Assembly: GCA_951640195.1 (NCBI GenBank)
Contig: OX621170.1
Location: forward strand, 868,001-932,000
Direction: 5' to 3'
Origin: Porpolomopsis calyptriformis
Lineage: Eukaryota > Basidiomycota > Agaricomycetes > Agaricales > Hygrophoraceae
DNA length: 64,000 bases
Below, one piece after another: positions 41,933 through 53,436 of this stretch. Position numbers and translations under genes: made by a program. Under the pieces are notes generated by a model. It saw only the letters and a program-made list of their open reading frames with translations. It ran no database searches and had not been told where the DNA came from. The number at the start of each line of letters is the position of its first letter. The stretch's first letter is position 1.

Positions 41933-44900
41933 TTTAGGTTTTTTATTAGTCAGACTTGGACTCCTCCTTTTGTACAAGTAGTTTCTGCTGCCAATAAAGA
42001 CAGCCCCCCTTCCAAAGAGAACAGGCATAGAAAAGAAAGGAAAAGAATGAAGAAAAGAGAGGAATTTTAAGAGAGTGAACACCAATTTCATGACAGGGAT
42101 TGCGATTGTAAATGATTCATTGAGGGATTCCATGATCTTGAATGACGTAGTCTTGGATGATCTTGGCGAAGCCTTCAGAGTTGAGTTCAATGTGTGTCGG
42201 TTCGAACTTGACTGCCTTTGAGAAGGTATTGATGATGGTCAAGACAGTGTTGTATCCTTGACATTCGGGAATGGGTCCAATGAGATCAACAGTGATCATG
42301 TCCCAAGGGCGAGCTGGGGGGTTGAAAGGGTGGAGCAGGGTCTTGGCAGGCAAGCAAGATGCCTTGGTGTGCTGACAAGTCTCGCAACCGGAGATGTATT
42401 GTTTCACATCTCGACGGATGGTAGGCCACCAGCAATCATGACAGAGGACTTCAGTGGTCTTGAGTGGGCCATAATGTCCTAACAGGGGGCTGTTGTGATA
42501 CTGAGAGATGATTTCTCCACAAAGGGGCTTGTTGACTAAGAGGTAAATCCGACTGTTGAGGGTGAGGGTACTATCATCTTGAGTCTTCCAATCATTTTCT
42601 TGTTTTCTTTGAGAGAGCGTAATGGAATCTTCCTTGTTCTGGTAAGAATCCTTGATGCGTGAACAAAGGTAATTAGGTTCAATGTCAAATTGAACCAGTC
42701 AGAGGTCTATAACAGGGTGAGAGGAAGCGGAAAAAAGAGACTCAGGCAAAAGAATCATATCATCATTATCATCCACCCCCCTTTCAAATCCTAGTCATCT
42801 CGACAGGATATCAGCCTTCGAGCTGGCTGTACCAGTAATATGATGAAGGGTGAAATGGAAGTCCTGTAGCTCCATGAGCCAGTGAGCTTGACATCTGTTG
42901 AGCTTCTGTGGCTTCTTGAAGTATTAGAGGTTGGTATGGTCGGTCCAAACCTCAAAGACTTGTCTGGTGGACAACAAATGCTTGTGAAATTCTTGTAGGG
43001 CAGTCATTATTGCGAGGAGTTCGTGATTGTAGATTTGATAATTTCATTCTGTGGGACTGAACGATTTCGAGAGGAATCTAATGGGCTTCCAGATATTTTC
43101 TTGTTTTTGTGAGAGTATAGTGCCCAGAGTGTATTCAGAAGCATCAGTCTCAATGCGGAGTAGATTGTGATCATTAGTAATGGAGAGAATGAGAGCAGAG
43201 GTAATGATAGTCTTGAGGACATCGAAGGCATCCTGGCATTGATCAGTCCATTCAAAGGGAGCGTTTCCAGTTAAGACATTGAGAGGGCATGCGATACTAG
43301 TGAAGTGATGAATGAAACAACGGTAGAAATTGCAGAAGCTGAGGAAAGACTGAACATCGCATTTGCAGGTGGGGGTCGGCCAATCAGTGATGCCCTGGAC
43401 CTTGATCGGGTCCATCTTGACTTGGCCTTCAGAGACAACGACTCCAAGATATTCCACTTGTTTTTGATTGAATTCACACTTATTGGGCTTGAGGTAAAGC
43501 TTGTGTTCGCGAAGTAGGGACATGACTTCATGGACATGCTGATGGTGCATCTTGAGATCTTTGTCAAAGATCAGTATATCATCGATGTAAATCAATACAT
43601 GACCTTGGTGGATCTGGACATGGAAGATGTCATTCATCATTGTCTGGAAAGTTGCAGGCGAGTTCGTGAGTCTGAAAAACATAACTAGGGGTTTGAATAA
43701 GCCATGGTTGGTTCTGAACACAGCTTTGTGTTCATCACCCTCCTTGATACGAATGTTGTTGTAGCCCCAACAGATGTCCAACTTGGTGAAATAGCGGGCA
43801 TTCTGTAGAGTGTCAATGAGTTCAGTAATCAAGGGGAGGGGGTAGCAGTTCTTGATGGTCATATCATTCAATCTCCGGTAGTCCTGGATTGGGTGTAATT
43901 GAGTGTCTTTCTTCTTGATAAAGAAGAAGGGGGAAGCGATGGGGGAGATGGAAGGGTGAATCCATCCAGTTCGTAGGTTTTCTTCGAGGAATTCGTCAAG
44001 TTGCAAACATTTATCCACACTGAGGGGATAGATCTTGTAATTGAGTTTCTCTTTGGTTCCAGGGAGTAATTCAATCGCGTGATCCCAAGGGTGAGGTGGT
44101 GGTAGCTTGTCAAAGTTCTTCTTGGTGAAGATGTCCTGGAACTCATGGAGATAACTGGGGACGATGTCCTTCTAATCGCGATCTTTCTTCTGGGTCTCAG
44201 CGGCTTTGATTGTGAGTTCCTGCAACTTGGTAGTCATCAACCAAGTCTGGATGGCAGGAGCGAGATCGACCATGAGGAGATGATCATCATCCTCCAGAGT
44301 GAGGTTGTTGATATCAAAAGAGTTGATAGAGGGGTGACAGTCTGAGGGGTACCGATTGAAGTTGAGGGTACTAGCCTTCCAATCCATGGAGGGGTTGTGG
44401 GTCTTGAGCCAATCATGTCCAAGGAAGATCTGTCCTTTGCCAAGGTTGGTGACACTAAAATTGATCTGTTCCACATGGGTTCCAACTTGCAGCTCAAGAG
44501 TAACCATTTCTGTGATAGGGCCTTCAGTGTTGGGTTGACCGTCAGCATTGTGCACCGGAATGGGTTGAGCGAGAGAGGTTGTGTAGAGGTCATGATTGCG
44601 GACGTACTTGATGTCAATACAGGAGCCTTCGCATCTGCTGTCAATGAGAGCGGTGGCAGTATGCTCTGTACAATTGTCCAAAGTGATAAGATGAGCTTTG
44701 AGCATGAGTTAGTTTCCTTTGGAGCCACAAATGAAGATGTGGGGCTGCTTGAGTTCATTCAAGGCTTGGATGGCATTCTCCAGGGTGAGGGCAGTAATTT
44801 CATCGATGGTGGACTGTACTATCTCGCGCGAGCACGCTAGATGAGACCAATGTTGAAGGATGGAAATCGCTGAATTAGCATTACCTTTAATAGTGTTAAC

Positions 44901-45160
44901 AATGTCTAGAGGGGTTGAAAGAGTGTTGACATTGATCAAATCGACAGAAAGAGATGATGGTTTGGGAGTGAGGGTTTCGGAGCATTCAACGTGTTTATCT
45001 GACAAGGCAAGTTTTGGGATTTGTGAGGAAGCGACAGGGGTATTGGATTTAGGTATGTTGTGTACTGTACATGCCATCGTAGTAGATAAAGGTGAAATGT
45101 CTGATACAAGGGTGTTTTGCCAGAGCAAACAACTTCCAGTCGAATGAAGGGAACGCATCT

Positions 45161-47048
45161 TCATTGACCGTTGACAAAATCTGATTTGTCGTCAAGAGCC
45201 AGGGTGTCATTCACCGAGCTGTGCTCCTCTGCGGAAAGGAGGTTCTTCAGCTCATCAAGTTCCAAGGTGGTTATGTCATAGAAGAGGGCACGGACATTCA
45301 CGGCAGCCTTCTCCTTGGGACAATCTCATCAGAAATGTCCAATCTCTCCACAGTTGAAACAACGATGGACCTGGCATGTCTTGTCGACGTCCATAGGCTT
45401 CCCTTGGCCACCATGGATAATCCCAGTGGGGATACAACGATCTTCAGGGGATTGAGCCTGGGGATGAGAGGAGAAGGTCTGGGGTACAAATTGTGGAGCA
45501 GGGGTGGCAGGATAATGAGCCTGTTCCTACTGATGGAACCATTCGTGGAGCTGTCCAACAGCCAGAGCCTTCTCGACATAATCAGACCAAGTTGTGGGGA
45601 GAGGAGGGTTAAGATACATTTGGCAAACGATATCGCAATGGATGTTCTTCTCAAAGATTCAGATCTTTTCTTTATCCTGGTGGCTGAGGCTAGCGAGTTT
45701 TGCCTTCATTTCAAATTTGATGAGGTATTCCATGATAGGGGACAGTCCTTGCGTCATGGTCTCAATCTCTTCTCCTGTGCATTGCTCTGAAGCAGTGTCC
45801 TTGAAACTTCTATCACGACCAAGCTTAAAGTTCGCCCAAGAAGGAAAGGGGATGGCATTGCCTTGAGCGTCAGTCTGGTGGAGGAAATCATTGATGAACT
45901 GTTGGGCCCAGATAGCGGCGGTTCCTTCCTTCATGTAGGAAAGGGTGATGAGGGCACGTTCCATAGCATCGGTAATACCTCAGCCAGCCAAGAATATGAT
46001 AACCTGGTAGTACCAATCTCAGTAGGCTTTGGGATCGCCATTGAAGGTGCCGGGTTCAGTGAGCTTGATTTTGCTTGCGATGGGAGTAGTCATAGGTGGA
46101 GCAGGTAGGGGACTATTGGGAGATGGAGGAGATGGTGTCGGGGGATTAGGATCTGGATTCAGGTTTGGATCTATGTCAGAGAGGGGAGTAGGTGGCTCTC
46201 GAGGAGAAGGGCTTGGTTTTCTTGAAGAGAGGGAAGATGGGGCAGAAGGAAGCAGGTCTGAAGGTTCAGGTTCAGGTTCAAATTCCACAGAAGCAATCCA
46301 TTGCTTTCCCTTGGCGGTAGGTCGTGGGAAAGGTGATTCAACTAGTGGAGGAGGGGTCTAAGACCTAGGAAAGAGAATGAGGTTGGAGCCTAGGATGGAA
46401 GGGTGGAGGACCTGGATTCGAGCAAAGAGATAGAGGGTAGAAGAGGAGGAAGGAGTTGCGATGAGAAGGGCAAGTGGATCTCAAGTTGATCCTCAGGTGT
46501 ATCTTCATACTTGAGTTCCTCTTTGGGTTCCGAAGCACTGTATGAGGGTCTTCGCAATGGATGAGATGTAGTGGTTTAGTAGTCGAGTACGAGATGGACT
46601 TCTCATACATCTTGAGTTCCACGTCATCAAAAAATGAAAATGATGGGGACGACGGCTTGTTCTGTGAGACGATGAGGATGGTGGATGTGAATGCAAACTT
46701 GGAGGTGGACAACTAGCTCTACTTCAAGGAGTGTTGCTGGGTCAGACAGGTCTGCAATCGGAGAGGATGGGGCAGTATCAAAGATTCCTCGGATAAGGAT
46801 GACGAGGGGGACAAAGGTGGGGATGGGGTGAGGTCGGGTTCGAGGAATTCATTAGCCAACAGGTTGAGCTGTTCTGTTAGAGAATCAAGCTCAAGTGGCG
46901 ACAACTCTAGTGCGGCAGTGGCAGTCAAATGTGCGTTGCTAATGAGCTTGGACATTGAGGCCTGATAGGGTTCAGGGTTGGTAGGGGTGTAGGGCAGGGG
47001 TGGTGATGGAGAGCATGAGGCCAGAGTGGTGGTCGAATTGAATACCAT
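45161..47048 (-). pseudogene. gag: Element E gag, degenerate
   Basis: ATG 47048 (MVFNSTTTLASCSPS) begins a Pro/Ser-rich region broken by stops and shifts. The capsid-like part is best seen at 45659-45964 (MERALITLSYMKEGTAAIWA). The knuckle CFNCGEIGHF is followed by two adjacent TGA codons (45326-45331) where related proteins have basic residues, most simply CGA CGA to TGA TGA. It ends DDKSDFVNGQ-TGA overlapping the pol ATG. Confidence 0.75.
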
Positions 47049-47225
47049 GTGGGGATTTCAAAGTCTCCCGTGGTTTTCCAAATGAAAGAGGATGGTCTTG
47101 CAGAGGGGTCCAGGACAGAATTCCAAGGCAATCGCTCAGCTAGCATGGTAGCGGAGATGATCAGATGAATCTTGTCTAGAGACTGTTACGGAGAAAAGCA
47201 GAGGGGGAGGAGAGTTTTGATCTTC

Positions 47226-47559
47226 TGTTAAGGCACAGGGATCTCCTGGTCAGCTTAGTGTGCTTAACAGAAAGAACCAAGACTCCAACCAAAGGTTAGA
47301 GGGGGGTGTCTTTGTTGAGATTGAAACTAGGGAATACAAACTCTGACTACGCTACTTATCTACTCTGAGTTTGAATTCTATGACTCAGCAATGATCCATG
47401 AAATGGCTGACTCAGCTGCTGCGCAACTGTAGATGTCAAAGCTGACCAATAGCAGTAATCCCTCTAATCAATGAGTAAGAAAGGAAAGTGGTGGATGGAT
47501 AAGATTAGATTAGATAGGTTGTAATAAGATAAAAACAAAAACATGGATGCATCGTAACA
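47226..47559 (-). repeat. Element E 5' LTR
   Basis: 334 bp, the partner of 38504-38837, followed by AGTTG. The inside flank reads GAAGATCAAAACTC on the minus strand and matches neither a tRNA end that I recognise nor the LTR leader. Confidence 0.93.
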
Positions 47560-47564
47560 AGTTG

Positions 47565-47688
47565 GGTGCATTCATCATCAAAAGGTACAAGGTAAGAAGC
47601 AAGGTCTTTTGGTTTGTGGATAATGCCTAAGCAGAGAAGATTCTAATAATAATTGCAGATTTTAGGGGGGAGGTTGTAGTTGATAATG
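47565..47688. other. Right part of the Cys-rich ORF and flank
   Basis: It continues the frame of 38423-38503 to the stop at 47628-47630. A GTAAGA donor (47592) and a TTGCAG acceptor (about 47659) could form a short intron. The LTR of H begins at 47689. Confidence 0.35.
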
Positions 47689-48098
47689 TGTTATAAACTG
47701 GTCATTGTCGAGATAGTTTTACTTCAGGGTGCTCTGTCCAAGATGATAATAAGGGTCTCAAGTCCTAGTTATTGGGGTGTCTAATGAGGAATCAGACTTA
47801 AGGTCTGAGTATGACTAACTAGGGGTTTATATACTGACTACACTACTGTGGATGAGTCAGTGTTACAACAAGGAACACATGCGGCAAGTAAGAGATAAAC
47901 ATGATAAGGATGTGGAGTATGTGAAGAGATGAAATATAAGTAGTTAGAAATAAAATGTATCCTACTTTAGGTAAATGAAAAAGATAAGACTATGGGGAAT
48001 CCCATAGTATAATCATGGGGAATCCCAAGCAAGATAAGAGAAGTCCAACTAGACTACAAGGACAAACATAGAGAGAGAAGGAAAATTCGACCTGAATT

Positions 48099-48812
48099 TC
48101 AAACCTAGGCGATGTCAGTTATTTCGATCTCTGAGGCCTGAGTCTGGATTTCCTCAGTAGCAGGGGCCTTGATGGCCACTGAGAGGGAAGCAATGGGATC
48201 AACTTCCGAAGTCAGCTAGGTAGGGGTAGGGGCAATGGTGACGTTGTCATCATCTAGGTATTCCAAGTCGAGATTAATGGGATTCTCAACTGAACTCCTG
48301 TATTCGATGAGGGTTTCCCTCATTGCAAGGTCTTGTTATGTCAAGCCTTCAATGGCTTAACAATCTTCTAGCATTTGGGATATGATGGCATAGGTGGTGA
48401 CATTTCCACAGTTGATCCAGTTTTGCTTTTTCTCTCACTCAAGCATCCAGAGCTTGTGTTTGAGTGCGTCGTAACTCTCCTTCCAAAATATAATATGTTT
48501 CTCCATCCCTTTCAACTCTGCTTTCACTGCTGTCAGCTCCACTTGCAGCTTGCAATTCTATTGTCCAAGGCTTTCATTATTAACATTTAGGTGGGCAATG
48601 GTGATTTTGGGGTCTTTGGGGGGTGGAGTTGATTTATTACTGAAAAGATCAGCAGCAGTCATGCAACATTGTCAGCATGATTGCCTGGAGATGGGGACAG
48701 TAGTAGTGGAGGAGGGACCGGGAGTGGGAGAATAGGTGTAAGGAGAAGGGATTTGCCCTTAACATCAGGTGGCAACTTGATGGTCAGGTTTGGGGGTATG
48801 AGTGGCAGGCAT
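48099..48812 (-). pseudogene. Element H ORF3, degraded
   Basis: ATG at 48812 (MPATHTPKPDHQVAT) aligns with MPATRSPSPQVAIRR of C. Downstream pieces of the coiled-coil region and the acidic tail are recognisable but broken by stops. A TTATAAA box lies at 48892-48898. Confidence 0.7.
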
Positions 48813-48961
48813 TGTTAACAATTCTGGGTAAGTCAAGAGGTGTTATTGAAATTGGGAAAAGATTGGATGGAGTCATATCAATGGCTCTGAGTTTATAAGT
48901 GCTACTCAGATCTAAACATAAAGTAACAAAATAGACAGCTGGAATGATAACAAATGAGTTA

Positions 48962-49355
48962 AGTTGCCATTTGAATTGAATCTTCATAAGTCTTCACAAT
49001 TTCCTTGGCATGTCATAAGACATTTGATTGTTCTTCCCAAGTAGCTTCTTCGATTGGATAACCTTTCTATTTGACCAAATACTTTTGTCAGCATCTAGCT
49101 CTGGAATGTTGCAGAATGGATTCAACCTCATATTCTTCTTCATTCTCGATTAAATCTAGGGGAGGTTGAGATGTATCAGTGATATCAGGGTGGAGCAACT
49201 TATCTTTGACATTAGGTCTCAGGAGTAATATGTGAAAGACTGGATGGAGCTTCCAAGTTCCAGGGATATCAATAAGATATGCAAGATCCAATCCTTGTTT
49301 CAGGATCTTGAATGGTCCAGTTCTTTAGTTATCTAGCTTCTTGGCAGGTTGAGTC
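48962..49355 (-). pseudogene. pol: Element H pol, chromodomain remnant
   Basis: Integrase C-terminus and chromodomain (DLAYLIDIPGTWKLHPVFH, EEEYEVESILQHS, KEIVKTYEDSIQ) close to the C protein, with several stops; it is truncated by G. Confidence 0.8.
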
Positions 49356-49591
49356 TGTTAGGTCCAAAGTTTCGGAGCTGAATTCAGAGATCAGAGTTAG
49401 ATAAATGTTAGGACTTAGTCAATATTCTGTCTACAGATACAGGGAAAAAATGCAGTACTTATATACCTGCTAGATAATTATATCTGAGACATAGTGACGA
49501 CAGAGGACATCATAAGTAGGAAATATGTGAAAAGTATGGAGTATTTGGAGTTGTTGGAGTAATTGGAGTTCATCAGAACTGGGATGTAACA
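49356..49591 (-). repeat. Element G 3' LTR
   Basis: 236 bp. In element orientation TATATAAG (plus 49458-49465) is followed after about 25 nt by AGACAGAATAT (plus 49422-49432), the complement of the G primer-binding site. Confidence 0.85.
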
Positions 49592-49601
49592 GTATTTCCC
49601 T

Positions 49602-49621
49602 CTTAAGGGCAAGCCCTCAAG
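49602..49621. other. Inverted repeat next to the G 3' LTR
   Basis: CTTAAGGGC-AA-GCCCTCAAG, 8 of 9 positions paired, 10 nt from the LTR. Different in sequence from the B/C/D motif but similar in place. Confidence 0.4.
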
Positions 49622-49720
49622 ACCATATACTGGACTTGACCATAATTGGTAATGACCAAGAAATTGGAGTTTAGGAATGTGGCAGATTTCAGAGAATCAT
49701 TGGAGTTTGAAATTGGAACA

Positions 49721-49727
49721 TATATAA
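49721..49727 (+). promoter_or_regulatory. TATA box of the antisense gene of G
   Basis: TATATAA on the plus strand. Without transposon I it would lie about 42 nt before the ATG at 53684. Confidence 0.5.
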
Positions 49728-49757
49728 TGAGGTCTGGTAGACCACTCTTCTTTATTA

Positions 49758-50000
49758 CAGCCGTTTGCAGATGAATTGGCGCACATGATAATTTCCTAAT
49801 TTGGGTGTGCACAGACCCCCTCTAGAACTTTTGAATTATTTCTCAATAACGAGGACGCATACACCTTTGGGGTGTCTAGAAAAGTTGTTTTAAAAATTAA
49901 TCCTGAGCTGCTGGTAGTAAAAATGAGTGATTCTAACTGTTAGATAATATTATAAAAAATCTCAGCTTCAAACCGTATGTTTTGAATTTTCCTGCATGAA
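49758..50000 (+). repeat. Transposon I left terminal inverted repeat
   Basis: 243 bp, the inverted match of 53437-53678. Long for a Tc1/mariner element. Confidence 0.9.
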
Positions 50001-50153
50001 AGACATTATATTTCGAAAGGAAAATGACTGAGATCATATGTATAAACTAGTAGGCAGCTGCCAGTACAATTTCCATGGTGGTGCACACTGTCTATGAGTT
50101 TGCGCAACCTCATGTCAGCGCAAACATGTTTTGATCTCGTACTACTTTTTCAG

Positions 50154-51836
50154 AACCTCTGGTGTCCCCTCCCAACATTTCCATAGTCGACAGTAGGTCC
50201 AAATCGCGAACCCAAGCAAAAAATCGACCTGTTGGCCATCCTCCTAAGAAGAAGATCGATATTAATACTGAAAGTGATCTTACCTCCAATACTGATTCTG
50301 AGAAAGCCCACCGCACATATACCAAGCGTTCCTCTCAACCACCTGTGGACCCGAAGCCTCGCCCAAAGCCCAAACCAAATTACAAGGGTGCTCCAACATT
50401 TTCTAGGCTGGCAATGAACTGTCAATCAAGCCTTCCCACCAGCGATAGGGTATCTCAGGGATATTTGGCTGGTCCTGGGGTTTCTGGGATACCTGAGGCA
50501 GACGAGGATGTATATGATGGATTTATGGATGAAATGGATAGAGAATTCGAACCTGAGTCAGACCAGGACTCCAATAATGAGGTTGATCAACTAGTGGAAG
50601 ACTCTGGTAAGCGTTTTTAGCGTTAAACATAGTTGGGACTTACATGGGCAGCAGATATTGCCTCCCCGGATGATGAACATCCAGTCCAGATACCAATTGA
50701 TGTACCTATTAATGGTGCACTAGACCGGCTTGAGGTCCCGAGTGACATCCACTGGGGGGCGTTTTGGCTCATTGTCGCGAACAAGATTGGAATTGCAGAG
50801 CAAAATTTAGACGTAACATACAGGTTCTCAATTGACAGTAAGTCGGAGATGCCGCGCTGCCTAAGTTCTTCTACCCACTTGCTCCAGTTGCTTTGCACCG
50901 CTAGCCAACATATCCGAGGGGAGCTCAAGTCTCGTTCCAAAAAACCCTTCACTGTTATTCTTATCGACAAATCACCTGACATGAGCAAAGATGGAAAGGG
51001 AAAAATGGTATGCTTCTTTACTGAGTTTGCGGTTATTCATCCCGACAAATCTGCAGGCTTCGAAGCAGAAGGAACCCCTGCAAGAAACGTCCTCGGGGAC
51101 TGACAGCTTGGGAACGGGTAGAGATGTAACAGCCTTGGAGCTGAAGTATTCGTGTCACGAACACCAGAAGAAGTACTGTTTCGTGAGGCGCGATGGTGAG
51201 CATCGCCATTTAACGCAAGCTGAAATTGCCTAATGGGCACTCATGATTGTAAGTGTCATTTACTTTACTTTTATTACCATCAAAGTAACTGACTATCGAC
51301 AGAACCTCAAGCAAGTGGATTTTGAGAAGCCTCCACCCAGACTAAGGCTCGAAGATGCCCTCCTTCCGACTCGCATCCCCAAACAGACTACAGCACCTCC
51401 ACCGGACAATACAAATCAAGCCCCCCCTTCCAACATGTTCGCCTCAAATCCTGCATCTGGATTCCCCATCTCTCCCTATTACTTCTCCCCGCATCCATAC
51501 TTCCCACCATTTCCTACCCGAGAGCCAATCTTTGGAGCCCATGCAGTCCCCAACTCCCTAGCTCCGATATCCAAGAATCCGATGGCATTTCCAACCCTCC
51601 GGGACTGGCTTCAAGGACTGGATGCTGGTCCTCGCGGTGCCAATGGGCACAACTTCTCTCAATATATATCAAACTTCGATGAGCACAGAATCATACGCAT
51701 CCATGAAATCGCTGACCCTGACATCTTTGGCCGTGCCGACCTTTGCTCAATTTGCCCTGGAATCAAACTAGGAACGGCTAACCTTATTCTAATATACGCC
51801 CGGGATGATGTCAAAGCGATTCGAAGGTTACAGTGA
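50154..51836 (+). pseudogene. Passenger gene of transposon I, SAM-like C-terminal domain, one stop
   Basis: Exons 50154-50606, 50652-51007, 51057-51248 and 51303-51836, joined in phase. The N-terminus is basic and Ser/Pro/Lys-rich (GHPPKKK). The middle has HWGAFWLIVANKIGI and a Cys/His stretch (SCHEHQKKYCFVRRDGEHRHL). A Pro-rich linker leads to a C-terminal segment (TLRDWLQGLDAG...FSQYISNFDEHRIIRIHEI...LGTANLILIYARDDVK) that looks like a SAM-type helical domain. The first exon begins at a clear acceptor (TTTTTCAG), but the true start exon was not found. TAA at 51231-51233 breaks exon 3; in the pattern EIA-stop-WALMI a CAA is the likely ancestor. Unrecognised by name. Confidence 0.65.
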
Positions 51837-52120
51837 GATAGCTTTGTGATAGAAGGAAGAGATTGACAGAGACGATCGGGTTTGAAGGGATTGATGCAGA
51901 TGGGTTGGAAGAGATTGACGGAGACGATCGGGTTGGAGGGGATCAATGGAGATGGGTTGGAAGAGATTGACGGAGATGATTGAGTTCAGAGAGAGTGTGG
52001 ATTGTGGGGATAATACAGAAGATGCTGGGGTATGGAAGTAAGGTGCCAGAGCTTATCGTTGTGCATCAAACCAACATTCCAAGTCATTCCGTACATTTTC
52101 ACATTGTATACATGTACATA

Positions 52121-53300
52121 TCAAATGTAATTACAATGGTGATACCAGCCGAGGATGTCCTCCTGGCTAATTGTGTATACAGCTTCAGTAAGAGTAAGAA
52201 AAACGTCTGTATTGTCGATAGAACTGAATGCAGCAAGAAATTCATGACGATGGCGACGCAGGTGATTTTTGACAGCCGAGAAAGCTAGTTCAATTGGATT
52301 ATAATCAGGGGAATACGGCGGTAGAAATTCACACTGCATCCCTCTTTTGAAGAATCATTAGGGATTATTTTTATGAAGTAACGAAGACTTACCTCTCGCG
52401 GATCAATTCCTGAACTAGTTCCAACCTGTGTATGCGGCAGTTGTCCATCACAATAACGGAATTCGGTCCCGGAAATGGGTTCATACGCGTGAGTAGGCCA
52501 TCGATGAATTGCGCAAACTTGAGTCTGGTAAACGAGCCTTCAGTGATGTCTAGGGCAAGAACCCCATCGAGAGACAATGCGGGAAGAATAGAATAGCTAT
52601 AAATATGTCAGTAATTTGGTTTTAGATTGAATAATTGAATAACAAACCGTTGGCCATGGATAAAAAACGATCTACACGTCGCCCGGTGCCCTCGCTTCGC
52701 CCACCCATGAAGGCGGCCCATGCGACGGTCTGCAGCACTTTCATCGACGAAAACGAGCTGCTCCGGTGTGTAGTTAAGGCCCATGTGGGCAATAAAATCC
52801 GCTCTTTTTTCGATACTACGCTCTAGCACTTCACGAGTAACCTGTTGGCATACAGAGTGTAAGAACCTAAAGAAATTGGTATAATAATACTCACCGACTT
52901 GAGTGTATATCCTGAGCACTGTAGGGCTCTCCATATCGACGAAAGTGAGACTTCAATGTTGCAGGTACTCTGCAAACTCTGTTGAAGCTCGTCCAAGTAG
53001 ACGTCACAATTTCGGGCGATACAGGAGTGTAAGAACTGTCAATAAACTACTGTAGATTGTAAATAACTGAATGAGACTTACTTCCACATCATCAAAACTC
53101 AACGTTTGCCCTGATCGTCCCCACTGATTTGCCATCGGGTGATCGGGTTGTTCGTTCTCCTTGGACATCACTTTGATGCGTTGGATTTGGCGCTTGCTCA
53201 CCCCTGTGAGTGCCATTATGTTGAGGATGTCCATCTGGCTGTCAAGCATTCGGGAAATAGCGAGGGTGAGGTCTTGAGAGATCTTTCGGCCTTGAGGCAT
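52121..53300 (-). CDS. Tc1/mariner DD34E transposase, five exons, apparently intact
   Basis: Exons (minus) 53300-53082, 53035-52895, 52841-52648, 52596-52393 and 52343-52121. The joined frame is 326 residues with no stop. The N-terminal helix-turn-helix part (MPQGRKISQDLTLAISRMLD...SKRQIQRI) binds the TIR. The DDE nuclease has VFVDES, VMDNCRIH and, 34 residues after the second Asp, the Glu of PPYSPDYNPIE, hence DD34E. All introns are GT-AG and about 47-53 nt. It cuts and pastes the element between its TIRs at TA sites. It faces the passenger gene tail to tail. Confidence 0.9.
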
Positions 53301-53436
53301 GATGGAGGAGGTGAGCAATATGTAATCAATGAAACCACCTCACAAAACCTCCCTCAGGCCAGGGTTTTCTTGCCTGCACATAGAATTAGTCCTACATACA
53401 CAGTATCTACCCTTTACTTCCTGAAATATAACGTTG

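Larger units (their letters stand above)
40388..42093 (+). mobile_element. Insertion K, 1.7 kb with 9-bp target duplication, carrying genes
   Basis: CAGGGATTG occurs at 40379-40387 and again at 42094-42102, and the integrase frame of E continues across the two copies (NP-stop-FVSKYITDL on one side, HGIPQ...RNP on the other). The insert has no LTRs and no terminal inverted repeats that I can see. Nine-base duplications are typical of Mutator-like transposons; class assignment is inference. It contains one intact intron-bearing gene and one truncated divergent ORF, like gene-capturing elements. Confidence 0.65.
39318..45164 (-). pseudogene. pol: Element E pol, broken and twice interrupted
   Basis: ATG 45164 overlaps the gag stop (ATGA). 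Protease-like region LIDSRCEG (about 44640), RT with YIDDILIF (about 43580), RNase H (about 43160-42780), integrase zinc finger CETCQHTK (about 42390) and core VDLIGPIPECQG, split at 42094-42102 by K and resuming at 40387; chromodomain about 39490-39318. Stops at about 44706, 44171 and 43043, among others. A solo LTR splits the integrase C-terminus from the chromodomain linker. Confidence 0.85.
38504..47559 (-). mobile_element. Element E: Ty3/gypsy chromovirus with nested insertions, degenerate
   Basis: 334-bp LTRs (38504-38837 and 47226-47559; TGTTAAGG...ATAACA) are flanked by AGTTG (38499-38503 and 47560-47564). Order on the minus strand: gag, pol with chromodomain, ORF3. A solo LTR (39551-39762) and insertion K (40388-42093) interrupt pol. 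Unlike the other families, gag and pol overlap by ATGA and no self-priming PBS was found. Confidence 0.93.
47689..49355 (-). mobile_element. Element H: 3' fragment of a B/C-family chromovirus
   Basis: It contains a diverged LTR (47689 to about 48086, with the GAATCAGACTT and TATATAAA motifs), a degraded ORF3 and a chromodomain end. The last bases of the LTR and the adjoining spacer are missing; AAATT microhomology marks the join. At 49356 it is cut by the LTR of G, and the remainder of H is not found on the other side. Confidence 0.85.

Noticed and set aside
46019..46361. Gly-rich plus-strand ORF in element E
   Set aside because: Antisense shadow of the Pro/Ser-rich gag region.
47212..47225. 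Self-priming PBS in element E
   Set aside because: The best pairing with the LTR (GATCAAAACT against GATTGAAACT) has two mismatches and the partner is only about 12 nt from the TATA-like sequence, not about 33.
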